Assembly: GCA_963659365.1 (NCBI GenBank)
Contig: CAVKTI010000065.1
Span: 1-11,948 of the forward strand
Origin: W0P28-013 sp963659365
Lineage (GTDB): Bacteria; Bacteroidota; Bacteroidia; Bacteroidales; Paludibacteraceae
Direction: 5' to 3'
DNA length: 11,948 nt
Under the pieces are notes generated by a model that was given only the letters and a program-made list of their open reading frames with translations, made no database searches and had not been told where the DNA came from. The stretch's first letter is position 1. Each line of letters starts with the position of its first letter. Both the position numbers and the translations under genes were made by a program. Positions 1-7,557 of the stretch are shown piece after piece.

Positions 1-124
1 GTATCGCCTCAACAACAGACCACGAAAAAAACTCAACTATCTATCACCAAAACAATTTTTTTTCCGAACTTTGCAAAAAATCCGTTGCATTTAGGGGTTG
101 AATTTGCCGGTTGAAAATGGCTAT

Positions 125-155
125 TTTGTAGTTTGCAAAAAAAGTGTTATATTTG
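125..155 (+). promoter_or_regulatory. Bacteroidota-type promoter candidate for the operon
   Basis: TTTG at 125-128 and TATATTTG at 148-155 are separated by 19 bases. This fits the primary sigma factor consensus of Bacteroides and relatives (TTTG, 19-21 bases, TAnnTTTG). Transcription would start at about 160-163 and run towards the gene at 450. No better pair was seen before the later genes of the cluster, so this could serve the whole operon. Confidence 0.6.
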
Positions 156-200
156 CAGATACAATGAATGCAATTTTTGGCGATAGTAGTACAGTGCAGA

Positions 201-222
201 AGACGGCGTTTGGTACGCCTCT
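201..222 (+). other. Hairpin in the leader
   Basis: GGCGT (205-209) and ACGCC (215-219) pair around a five-base loop. AGA (201-203) and TCT (220-222) extend the stem past a single bulged C at 204, giving eight base pairs. No U-run follows, so it is not a typical intrinsic terminator. It lies in the predicted 5' leader and could affect transcript stability or leader folding, but no function is shown by the sequence. Confidence 0.4.
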
Positions 223-260
223 AAATTCTACGCGCAACTCGCTGAATATCAGCATTTTAG

Positions 261-270
261 CCCCCCCCCC
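261..270. repeat. Homopolymer run of ten C
   Basis: Ten consecutive C bases lie between the promoter candidate and the first gene, about 100 bases after the predicted transcription start. Runs of this length are prone to replication slippage. In the leader, a length change could alter transcript folding or the frame of any short leader peptide. Confidence 0.9.
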
Positions 271-449
271 TCGCGGATATATACACCTTTTTGCAGCATA
301 AGTATCGGGCATTTTGCTCGGCTTGTAGCCAGCACTTTCGGACGAAAATTCATTCGGCCGTTGTTGTTGTGTGGGCTATTTTTGCGTAGGCAGAAAGTTA
401 CTTTGTTGCACAAGGTTAGTCGGCAAACCCTTAAAACACCCTATACAAT

Positions 450-851
450 ATGAACAGATCAGTACTTCTTTTGATGGCACTTTGCGTGTCGGTGATGGTG
501 TCGGCTGAGGTGTACAAATATCAGGCGACATCGCTCTCCAGCAAATCTTTTAACGAGTATGGCGGCTATTGGTCGAAATGGTCGGAATGGGAAGATTGTA
601 ACATTTTGGTTGTACTCAATTCAAGCGCAGAGCGAATCAATATCTACAGTAGCGTCACGCAAGAGTACGATATTTATGATGTTCTTGATATGTCGTACGA
701 TGATGACGGCGGGAAAACAACAACATTCAAGTGTATTGATGCCAATGGTTTACGCTGCGATGTGCGTCTTCGTGTTCAAAGCGATGGACAGGTACAGTTG
801 TATGTGGATTATAGCGATTTTATGTTTGTGTACAATATCGAATCTAAATAA
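450..851 (+). CDS. Small secreted protein of unknown function
   Basis: The 133-residue product opens with a clear signal peptide: a short basic start (MNR), a hydrophobic core at residues 4-17 and a probable cleavage site after VSA at about residue 19. There is no lipobox cysteine, so export to the periplasm or beyond is expected rather than lipidation. The mature part of about 114 residues has a WSKWSEW stretch near residues 41-47, alternating hydrophobic residues typical of a small beta-rich fold, two cysteines in the middle (a CIDANGLRC segment) that could form a disulfide, and many Asp and Tyr residues. I do not recognise a named family. The next gene starts 12 bases after the stop, so it is probably the first gene of the kinase/FHA operon. 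It could be an envelope partner or ligand for one of the membrane proteins downstream, but that is inference from position only. Confidence 0.75.
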   Translation: MNRSVLLLMALCVSVMVSAEVYKYQATSLSSKSFNEYGGYWSKWSEWEDCNILVVLNSSAERINIYSSVTQEYDIYDVLDMSYDDDGGKTTTFKCIDANGLRCDVRLRVQSDGQVQLYVDYSDFMFVYNIESK

Positions 852-863
852 AAATAGACTATT

Positions 864-1460
864 ATGCGTTGCAACAATTGCGGTTGGGAAAATCCCAACA
901 CCAACACAAAGTGTGAAAAATGTGGGGCAATCCTACAAAACGAGAATCTAAAAGGCGGCGAAAATGCACCTTTGGCGGACAGTCCGCTGAACAAAACCCG
1001 AATGGAGGCGGAAGCGTTTCCCGATTTGGGCGTACAGCCAGCGGTTACACCCAAGCGCGACGAAGTGCGCATGGAGCCGCTGCGCCCCAAAGTCGCTGCC
1101 GAGCCACAAGCCGTGGCCGCCGACGCCTATCGTGGAACGGTGAATCCGTGGATTCAGGTAACTCCAAAGAGCCAATGCAGCCTAACACCAGTGGCGCAAA
1201 CTGGCGACGAAGCAGCACCTGCTCCTATCGTATTCAAAGGGGAGCAGCACACGCTCAATCGAGCCAATTTGGACGCGGAGAATCCGACCATCACCTCGCA
1301 GGTACAGGCCGAACTGACCTGCCAAGATGGCAAGTGGTACATTCAAGACCGTAGCGCACAAGGCACTACATTCATTCATGTGGCCGAGCGTATGGCACTT
1401 TACGATGGCGACATCATTCTCATGGGCAACCGCCAGTTTATCTTTCATTCCGACAGATAA
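864..1460 (+). CDS. Zinc-ribbon protein with a degenerate FHA domain
   Basis: The 198-residue protein starts with a small zinc ribbon: C3-x2-C6 and C17-x2-C20. A Pro/Ala-rich linker follows (about 30-118), with two Thr-Pro sites (T100, T108) that could be phosphorylated. The last 80 residues have the outline of an FHA domain: R133 at the usual Gly-Arg position, a strand ending WYIQD, a QGTTF stretch (166-170) where NGTxV is normal, and DGDIILMG (181-188). The phosphothreonine-binding S-R-x-H motif reads S145-Q-V-Q148, so two key residues are lost and phosphopeptide binding is doubtful. No membrane segment is present, so the protein is cytoplasmic. The stop is 3 bases before the start of the FHA-kinase gene, which implies translational coupling. 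It may be a scaffold or adaptor in the kinase complex; that role is inferred. Confidence 0.8.
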   Translation: MRCNNCGWENPNTNTKCEKCGAILQNENLKGGENAPLADSPLNKTRMEAEAFPDLGVQPAVTPKRDEVRMEPLRPKVAAEPQAVAADAYRGTVNPWIQVTPKSQCSLTPVAQTGDEAAPAPIVFKGEQHTLNRANLDAENPTITSQVQAELTCQDGKWYIQDRSAQGTTFIHVAERMALYDGDIILMGNRQFIFHSDR

Positions 1461-1463
1461 TCT

Positions 1464-2726
1464 ATGGTCGAACGCTGCGATTTTCGTATCGGTGAGGCCA
1501 TTGGTGGAAAATACACCGTGCGTGGCACATTGGGCGAGGGGGCTTTTGGCAAAGTGTTCCGCGTTACCAACAGCGTAGGTAGCACCTATGCGCTGAAACT
1601 GCTGAAACTGTGGGAGGTGTCGCCAGACATTCGCCAGCAACTCTCCGACCGTTTCGAGATGGAGTACCAAACGGGGCGCATCGACAGCCCCTACTTGGTG
1701 CACTCTATCGACCACGGTTTTGCGCAGGGCAACCCATACATCATCATGGAGTTTTGTCCCAATGGCGACCTTACGCAGTGTGGGCGCAATGCCGATTGGA
1801 TTACTATTGCCCGTCAGGTGCTGCTGGGACTTAAAGCCCTGCACGCACACGGCAAAGTGCACCGCGACCTGAAACCAGAGAATGTGCTGATAAAACAAGA
1901 CGGCACGGCGGTGCTTACCGACTTTGGCATTTCGGGCGACCGCAACAAGCGCATGACCGAGCGCAACATTGTGGGCAAACCTATGCAGATATTCGGCACT
2001 TACGCCTATATGCCGCCCGAGCAGGTGCAGCCCAAGCGGGGCGAAGCAACAGTGCTCCCCACCACCGACATATTTTCGTTTGGCGTGATGATGTATCAAC
2101 TGCTCACAGGAAAATTGCCCTTTGGCACGCTCAATACCGAAGCCGATTTGGCACTCTATATCAAGCGTGCTGGTGAAGGCGATTGGCATCGCAGTCCGTT
2201 GTCGCTCTCGGCGTATGGCACCACATTTCTGCCTATCATAGAAGGGTGTCTGCGCCCCGATTTCAAACAGCGACTGCAATCGACAGATGCAGTTTTGCAG
2301 ATGTTGCCCGCTTCGAAACCGATGGTTGCTGACAATTCCGTGCCAGCAACGCCAGCGCATATTGTTGGCTATCGTTTGCGCATTATGCAGGGCGAAGAGT
2401 ACGGCAAAATCTACAACCTCACTGCGCTGCACAGCCGCACACTGACGATGGGGCGCGAGAGCGGATCGGTACAAAACACGCTCCCGATAGTAGAGGCACA
2501 AAGCCGCTACATCTCGCGCAAACACTGCACACTGAACTACGACCCAGCGGCAAAATGTTGGCAGATATACGACGGACAACAAGATGCCACCGCCGCAAAC
2601 GGCTGGAAATGCTCGCTGAACGGCACATTTGTCAATTCCACCGAGGTAGGCCCGTTTGGCTACTGGCTGCGTGTGGGCGACATCATCTCGATAGGCGACA
2701 CCAAACTACGCATGGAGGCGTATTAA
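1464..2726 (+). CDS. Ser/Thr protein kinase with C-terminal FHA domain
   Basis: This 420-residue cytoplasmic protein has a complete Hanks-type kinase domain at about 16-275. Visible are the glycine loop GEGAFGKV (24-31), ATP-binding K45, catalytic loop HRDLKPEN (133-140, D135), DFG (153-155), PPE in place of APE (184-186), D202 in the F helix and a conserved late Arg near 270. It is an RD kinase, so control by activation-loop phosphorylation is plausible. After a short linker, residues 302-420 form an intact FHA domain with GR at 330-331, SRKH at 351-354, NGTFVN at 386-391 and VGD at 404-406. The domain should bind phosphothreonine and could bring the kinase to its own autophosphorylated linker or to partner proteins. 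There is no membrane segment, unlike the other two kinases of the cluster. The start at 1464 follows the previous stop by 3 bases. Confidence 0.92.
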   Translation: MVERCDFRIGEAIGGKYTVRGTLGEGAFGKVFRVTNSVGSTYALKLLKLWEVSPDIRQQLSDRFEMEYQTGRIDSPYLVHSIDHGFAQGNPYIIMEFCPNGDLTQCGRNADWITIARQVLLGLKALHAHGKVHRDLKPENVLIKQDGTAVLTDFGISGDRNKRMTERNIVGKPMQIFGTYAYMPPEQVQPKRGEATVLPTTDIFSFGVMMYQLLTGKLPFGTLNTEADLALYIKRAGEGDWHRSPLSLSAYGTTFLPIIEGCLRPDFKQRLQSTDAVLQMLPASKPMVADNSVPATPAHIVGYRLRIMQGEEYGKIYNLTALHSRTLTMGRESGSVQNTLPIVEAQSRYISRKHCTLNYDPAAKCWQIYDGQQDATAANGWKCSLNGTFVNSTEVGPFGYWLRVGDIISIGDTKLRMEAY

Positions 2727-2755
2727 AAAACTGAATACAACAATAACACAAACTT

Positions 2756-3967
2756 ATGCAACTGACCGAAGGAACACTATTTCACGACCGCTATACGCTT
2801 GTTCGCCTGATTGGGCGCGGCGGTTTTAGCGAAGTCTGGCTTGCAACGGACAAATATACGGGGCTCGAACTTGCGCTCAAAGTATATGCGCCCAATGGCG
2901 GAACGGACGACACAAGCATTGCAATTTTTTCGGACGAGATACGCAGAGTGTACAATTTGAGTCACCCAAATCTGCTCAAACCGCAACATTTTGCCGTGTG
3001 CGAAGGTATGCCCTACATCGTGATGCCGTATTGCGCCAATGGCTCTGTAGTAAAGCAAATCGGAAAGATGAGCGAGGCGGAAATATGGACTCTGCTGCAC
3101 GATGTGGCCACAGGGTTGGCCTATCTCCATGAGCAACACATTGTGCATCAAGATATTAAGCCCGATAATATCTTGCAAGCCGCCGATGGGCACTATCTTA
3201 TTACCGATTTTGGTATCTCGGCACGCACTCGCACCACGCTCACCAAGACACAAGCCATAAGCGACACAAGTGCTGGCACTTCCGCCTACATGGCGCCCGA
3301 GCGGTTCGGTTCCAAGCCTGCGCCGACTTTTGCGAGCGACATTTGGGCATTGGGAGCAACCCTGTTCGAACTGATAGAGGGTTATGTGCCGTTTGGCGAT
3401 GGCGCGCTTCCTGCTGGGTTGCTGCAGAAAAATGGTGCAGAAATACCAGAAATAAAAGCGCAAATTTCTGACACACTAAAATGCACCGTACGCCAAATGC
3501 TCGCTCTCGATGCAAGAAGGAGGCCAACTGCTAAATCACTTGCAAATGGAGAAGAAGTGTTTGTAACTAACAAATCCACTGATAGCCGCAAATCGAGGTC
3601 TTTTTCCTTTAGTGATTTTCTTGATATTTTAGGTGGTTTATTCTGTTTTTTGATTCCTTTTATAGGCTTAATACTTAGTATTTTGTTGGCGATAATTGAT
3701 ATTATTAATTCTGTTCGCTATCGTTACATTTATGATATCTATTGTATTCAGTATATTATCCAATTTGGTGGACTACTACTCTTCTTGGGTGGAAAATATC
3801 TTTGGGCCAAGGAAAGCTGTTTAGAGGGTGCTAAATGTTGGTTCAATTGGTGCTACAAATGGGCAGACAGCAGATGGGGAAGTATCTTTATTGGTGGCTG
3901 GAGTCTCATCTTGATTGCACTTATGATTACCTCTTTAGTTTTTATTATCAGGATATCAGGATATTAG
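2756..3967 (+). CDS. Membrane Ser/Thr protein kinase (HQD type)
   Basis: The 403-residue protein has an N-terminal kinase domain (about 13-260): glycine loop GRGGFSEV (20-27), K42, E61, catalytic loop HQDIKPDN (131-138, D133), DFG (151-153), APE (180-182) and D195. Gln replaces the Arg of HRD, so it is a non-RD kinase that may not need activation-loop phosphorylation. The rest is a tail with hydrophobic segments at about 288-320 (perhaps a two-helix hairpin), 329-347 and 377-398, and a Trp/Cys-rich stretch between them (350-374). This should anchor the kinase domain on the cytoplasmic face. The kinase half closely matches the kinase of the gene at 7558, including the opening MQL and the same motifs, so the two are paralogues with different C-termini. 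Base composition turns AT-rich from about 3530, where the tail begins. Confidence 0.9.
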   Translation: MQLTEGTLFHDRYTLVRLIGRGGFSEVWLATDKYTGLELALKVYAPNGGTDDTSIAIFSDEIRRVYNLSHPNLLKPQHFAVCEGMPYIVMPYCANGSVVKQIGKMSEAEIWTLLHDVATGLAYLHEQHIVHQDIKPDNILQAADGHYLITDFGISARTRTTLTKTQAISDTSAGTSAYMAPERFGSKPAPTFASDIWALGATLFELIEGYVPFGDGALPAGLLQKNGAEIPEIKAQISDTLKCTVRQMLALDARRRPTAKSLANGEEVFVTNKSTDSRKSRSFSFSDFLDILGGLFCFLIPFIGLILSILLAIIDIINSVRYRYIYDIYCIQYIIQFGGLLLFLGGKYLWAKESCLEGAKCWFNWCYKWADSRWGSIFIGGWSLILIALMITSLVFIIRISGY

Positions 3968-4027
3968 AATAAAAAAACAAACAAAAATCAATTTACTTTT
4001 TCAATCAATTCCATTAAATCAAATTGT

Positions 4028-4633
4028 ATGAATACTATCACCATCGGGCGCAGCCTCGACAACACTATCCCCATCAGTGCGCAGTACCCTACTGTGAGCG
4101 GACATCACATAACCATTGCACAAACCAATGGACAACTCTATCTGCAAGACCATAGCACCAACGGCTCGTATGTGAATGGAAAATTTGTCCACAATCAACA
4201 AGTTGCTATTCGTCCCAACGATACTATTATGCTCGGGCGTGAATATCGGTTGGATATGGTAACCGTGTTGCGTGCATTACAGAATAGAACGCCTATACTT
4301 GTTGAGTGCAAAACATCGCCTTGGCAGTCCCAACCGCAAGCAGAGTACACAGAGCCGAACAATCTGAACTCTTTCAACTGGGGCGCATTTTTGTTGAACT
4401 GGATATGGGGCATCGGTAACGGCGTGTGGTGGGGCTTACTCTGTCTTATTCCATACATTGGTTTTGTTGTCGCCATTGTGTTGGGTGTTAAAGGCAATCG
4501 CTCGGCATGGGCAAAATTCGATGGCACTGCCAAAGAGTTTGAATGCAAACAAGCCGCATGGAGCAAATGGGGATGGATAATCATCGGACTCTCTTTTGTA
4601 ATCGGTATTATATTGGGAATAATGAAAATCTAA
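4028..4633 (+). CDS. FHA domain protein with C-terminal membrane segments
   Basis: This 201-residue protein begins directly with an FHA domain (about 2-80): IGRSLDN (6-12), a strand ending LYLQD (37-41), STNGSYVN (43-50) and a final LGREYRL strand. The motif that normally reads SRxH is S24-G-H-H27, so the Arg is missing while Ser and His remain; binding of phosphothreonine may be weakened or altered. After a linker (85-115) comes a Trp-rich segment, a strongly hydrophobic stretch at about 133-154, a charged connecting part (155-178) and a last hydrophobic helix at about 181-199. The tail, with its WGAFLLNWIWGI start and AW/W residues, recalls small bacterial membrane domains of the DUF2628 kind, but that match is from memory. 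The FHA domain should sit in the cytoplasm at the membrane, close to the membrane kinases. The gene follows the kinase by 60 AT-rich bases. Confidence 0.85.
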   Translation: MNTITIGRSLDNTIPISAQYPTVSGHHITIAQTNGQLYLQDHSTNGSYVNGKFVHNQQVAIRPNDTIMLGREYRLDMVTVLRALQNRTPILVECKTSPWQSQPQAEYTEPNNLNSFNWGAFLLNWIWGIGNGVWWGLLCLIPYIGFVVAIVLGVKGNRSAWAKFDGTAKEFECKQAAWSKWGWIIIGLSFVIGIILGIMKI

Positions 4634-4655
4634 TATAACTAAAAAAAACACAATT

Positions 4656-6170
4656 ATGGCACAACCAACAGCGTACAAACGCACACTTAGCGGCTCGGTA
4701 GGAGCAGGCATCGGCTCGATATTCAATGCTGGTGGCAAAAACTACTACATTCTCGAACACAAGGTATCGTCGAAATACCACCATGCGGGCGAGGCACAAG
4801 AGATTATTGTCGATCAAATAGAAATTGGGCGCGACTCGAAGTGCCAAGTGCAGTTCGACGAGTCGTTTGCCACGGTCAGCCGCCGCCACGCCGCCATTGT
4901 GCGCGATGGCGACAACTGGAAACTGGTGCAACTGAGCCAGACCAACAAGACATTTCTGAACGGACACGCCATCGCCAACGAGTGGTATCTGCAAAATGGC
5001 GACGAAATTCAACTCTCGGTGAATGGACCGAAACTCGGGTTCATCGTTCCACAGGGGGCAAAAGCCAAGACGGGCAGCATTGCCCTCTCGCGCCGCTTGA
5101 GCCTCTTCCGCCAGCAGGCACTGAAACCCTACAAAACAGCAATGGCCGCTATGGCTGCCGTCATCGTGCTGCTCATTGGGGGCGGTGTATGGGGCGGCAT
5201 ATACTTCCATGGCGAAAATGTGCGCTTAACAGCAAAAGGGGAACTTACCCGACACCAATTAGACTCAATACAGCAGGAAAGCGAGCGGCAGAACGCAGAG
5301 CATATTGCGCAGATGAGCAAACTCGAAACGGATTTGGCAAGGTCGAAACGGCAGTTGAACGATTTGAAAAAGAGCCTCGAACAGTTGCCATCGCAAGAGG
5401 CGGGGGCTACCGTTGTACCTTCGGTAAAAACAGTCAGCACAGGGCAAACCAACCTCGATGCGTGTATGCCGTATGTCTATTTTGTCCTCATGCGCAAACT
5501 CGAGATAACCTATGGCGGCGAAACAATAGTAATCGAAAATATCGGTAGTGGCACAGGTTTCCTGCTCAACGATGGGCGGTTTATCACTGCGCGCCATGTG
5601 GTGCAACCGTGGATGTTCCCATCGGGCGAAGACGACACTCAGATGATTGCCATCAACGCAGTTGCCCACAATGGTGGCTCTGTAAAACTCTATCTCGATG
5701 TCTATTCACCAACGGGCGACAGAATGACATTTGTTTCGACAGATGCACGCGTCGATACCTCGTCGGACAAAGAGATTCGGCTCGAAGATGACACCCGCTT
5801 GGTAGTACCAGAGGACGGTTCGAAAGATTGGGCGTCGTTTCGCACAAACAAAAGAGGCGGACTCGCGTGCAACAACACACTATCGAACGAGTTGAGCGTA
5901 AATGCTGACCTGAAGATATTGGGCTATCCGTTGGGATATGGAGCAAATTCGCCTACCGACATTCAGCCAATTTATTCGCAGGCAGTGGTTGCCAAAAAGG
6001 GCTTGGACAGAGGGCGTATTCTTACCACAGCCACCACATTCGAGCATGGCAACTCGGGTGGACCTGTGTTTGCCACACTCAACAACGGCGAGATGTATGT
6101 AGTCGGAATAGCGTCGGCTATCTCAGGGCGTTCCACAGGTTTTGTAGTACCAATTTCGGCAGTAAAATAG
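4656..6170 (+). CDS. FHA-anchored trypsin-like serine protease
   Basis: The 504-residue protein joins four parts. An FHA domain at about 48-130 has GR at 58-59, a full SRRH motif (75-78) and LNG at 101-103. A single membrane helix lies at about 161-184, preceded by basic residues (RRLSLFRQQALKPYK), which puts the FHA domain in the cytoplasm. A coiled-coil stretch rich in Glu, Gln, Lys and Leu covers about 190-245. A trypsin-fold (S1-like, HtrA-related) protease domain fills 265-504. Catalytic candidates are H314 in TARHV, S467 in GNSGGP and probably D391 in DWAS. No PDZ domain follows, unlike DegP-type proteases. The protease would act in the periplasm while its FHA domain reads phosphorylation inside the cell. 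The next gene, the PP2C phosphatase, starts 7 bases after its stop. Substrate unknown. Confidence 0.88.
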   Translation: MAQPTAYKRTLSGSVGAGIGSIFNAGGKNYYILEHKVSSKYHHAGEAQEIIVDQIEIGRDSKCQVQFDESFATVSRRHAAIVRDGDNWKLVQLSQTNKTFLNGHAIANEWYLQNGDEIQLSVNGPKLGFIVPQGAKAKTGSIALSRRLSLFRQQALKPYKTAMAAMAAVIVLLIGGGVWGGIYFHGENVRLTAKGELTRHQLDSIQQESERQNAEHIAQMSKLETDLARSKRQLNDLKKSLEQLPSQEAGATVVPSVKTVSTGQTNLDACMPYVYFVLMRKLEITYGGETIVIENIGSGTGFLLNDGRFITARHVVQPWMFPSGEDDTQMIAINAVAHNGGSVKLYLDVYSPTGDRMTFVSTDARVDTSSDKEIRLEDDTRLVVPEDGSKDWASFRTNKRGGLACNNTLSNELSVNADLKILGYPLGYGANSPTDIQPIYSQAVVAKKGLDRGRILTTATTFEHGNSGGPVFATLNNGEMYVVGIASAISGRSTGFVVPISAVK

Positions 6171-6177
6171 AACACTT

Positions 6178-7554
6178 ATGGCACAAAATAAAATTCATTT
6201 CACACTGGCGGCACGCTGCGAGGCGGCAGGTCGCGACAACAACGAGGACAACTACCAAGTCATCTCCGACATTGCGGCAGATAGGTACGATTTTACGGCG
6301 AACGCCGAACTCACGCTGGGCGACAAAGGCACGCTGCTCGTGGTCTGCGACGGCATGGGTGGCATGAACGCTGGCGAGGTGGCATCGGCCATTGCGGTCA
6401 AGACCGTCAAAGAGGCGTTTGCTGCCGAGCGTATCACCGACGAGGTACTCGCCCAACCCGAGAAGTTTATCGTTCAAGCCATTCAGGCAGCCGATGCTGC
6501 CATCAAGGAGGAGGGCAAGCGCAATCCCGACACCGAAGGCATGGGCAGCACCATTGTGCTGGCGTGGCTGCTGCGCGGCAAGGCGTATATAGGCTGGTGC
6601 GGCGACTCGCGCGCCTACCGCTACAACGCCGTTTCGGGCTTGGAGCGCCTCTCGCACGACCATAGTTATGTGCAAGAACTGGTCGATGCGGGCAGTATCA
6701 CCGAGGAGTTGGCGTTTTTCCACCCGAACAACAACATCATCACCCGCAGTTTGGGCGACACGCGCGGCACAGCCAAACCCGACACCAAAGTGTTCGACAT
6801 TCAGCAGGGCGACCTCTATTTGCTCTGCTCCGATGGGCTATGCGGCTGCCTGCAAGACGCACAGATTCAGTCGGTTATCGAGCAGCACCACGCCACAGTG
6901 GCAGAGTGCCGCGACGCACTCTGGCAGGCGGACGAGGCCGCAGGTTGGCACGACAATGTAACAACCGTGCTGGCGCAAATCACCAACGGCGGCGTAGCTG
7001 CGAAACCAAAACCAAAAACCAATGACATCAGTCGCTCGAAAGAGATTCTCCTCGCACAAAACCGACGCCTCAAACGCCTATTGATAGGCGGCGGTGCTGG
7101 CATAGTGGCGGTGTTGCTGGTGGCAGCGTTGCTAAAAAACAATGGCGGCGAACAAGAACCTGCCTCCCAGCCAAACGACTCTTGCGCCGTAGAACAACCC
7201 ATTGATAGTGCAGAATTACAACCAAAAGAAATTGAGAGCGAAGTGGATTCCGCTATACCTAAAGACACCACTACTCCGCCGAAATCAGAACAAAAAAAGG
7301 AACAATCTGCTAACAAACCCACCACTGGCAAACCTGATAAGTCAGGAAAAGAGCCACCAGTGGACAACTTAACGCAACAAATGAAGAATTTACAATCTGC
7401 CGAAGAATTGAAAAAACAGGAGCAAGAAGAACAAGCAAAGAGAGCGAAAGCAGAGCGGGAACAGATAGACAATGGAGGAGGCCTACAAACCGCTTCTGAT
7501 TCTACTAAAACGAAACTTGCACAAGGACCAGACACAACCAAAACAAACAACTAA
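6178..7554 (+). CDS. PP2C-family Ser/Thr phosphatase with membrane anchor
   Basis: The 458-residue protein has a complete PP2C (PPM) domain at about 8-270. Metal-binding and structural motifs are visible: RDNNEDN (19-25, with D24), CDGMGG (57-62, D58), GMGST (121-125), GDSRAY (142-147), LSHDHS (158-163), a SLGD near 191-194, LLCSDGL (215-221, D219) and HDNVT (258-262, D259). It should remove phosphate from Ser/Thr residues placed by the three kinases. A basic stretch RRLKR (296-300) precedes one hydrophobic helix (about 301-320), so the catalytic domain faces the cytoplasm and the remaining 138 residues lie outside. That tail is rich in Pro, Lys, Glu, Ser and Thr, with a probable coiled coil near 398-430, and has no known domain. 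Gaps are 7 bases before and 3 bases after. The pairing of PP2C with kinases and FHA proteins is a well-known operon theme. Confidence 0.93.
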   Translation: MAQNKIHFTLAARCEAAGRDNNEDNYQVISDIAADRYDFTANAELTLGDKGTLLVVCDGMGGMNAGEVASAIAVKTVKEAFAAERITDEVLAQPEKFIVQAIQAADAAIKEEGKRNPDTEGMGSTIVLAWLLRGKAYIGWCGDSRAYRYNAVSGLERLSHDHSYVQELVDAGSITEELAFFHPNNNIITRSLGDTRGTAKPDTKVFDIQQGDLYLLCSDGLCGCLQDAQIQSVIEQHHATVAECRDALWQADEAAGWHDNVTTVLAQITNGGVAAKPKPKTNDISRSKEILLAQNRRLKRLLIGGGAGIVAVLLVAALLKNNGGEQEPASQPNDSCAVEQPIDSAELQPKEIESEVDSAIPKDTTTPPKSEQKKEQSANKPTTGKPDKSGKEPPVDNLTQQMKNLQSAEELKKQEQEEQAKRAKAEREQIDNGGGLQTASDSTKTKLAQGPDTTKTNN

Positions 7555-7557
7555 CCT

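Larger units (their letters stand above)
1..449. other. Upstream leader region without a convincing gene
   Basis: This 449-base stretch has no convincing gene. The only open frame of note starts at 98 and ends at 301, but it runs across the best promoter candidate and across a run of ten C. A shorter version (ATG at 164, 45 codons) would start almost at the predicted transcription start. Neither product resembles a known family. The region holds a promoter candidate (125-155), a hairpin (201-222) and the C tract (261-270). If the promoter is used, the first gene has an untranslated leader of nearly 290 bases. A weaker -7-like match, TTACTTTG at 398-405, lies closer to the gene but has no good upstream TTTG at the usual distance. 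Confidence 0.6.

Noticed and set aside
98..301. 67-codon open frame in the leader
   Set aside because: It spans the best promoter candidate and the C10 run and resembles no family. A shorter version from 164 would start about two bases after the predicted transcription start. Kept only as part of the leader description.
1182..2582. Long open frame of 466 codons on the minus strand
   Set aside because: It lies wholly opposite the zinc-ribbon/FHA and kinase genes, whose motifs are unmistakable. The antisense product is rich in His, Cys and Arg without any recognisable domain, as expected of a shadow frame of a GC-richer gene.
2777..3463. Minus-strand open frame of 228 codons opposite the membrane kinase
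   Set aside because: Antisense to a kinase domain with complete motifs; no domain, no start context, odd composition.
6867..7550. Minus-strand open frame of 227 codons opposite the PP2C gene
   Set aside because: Antisense shadow; its Ser/Cys richness mirrors the charged tail codons of the phosphatase.
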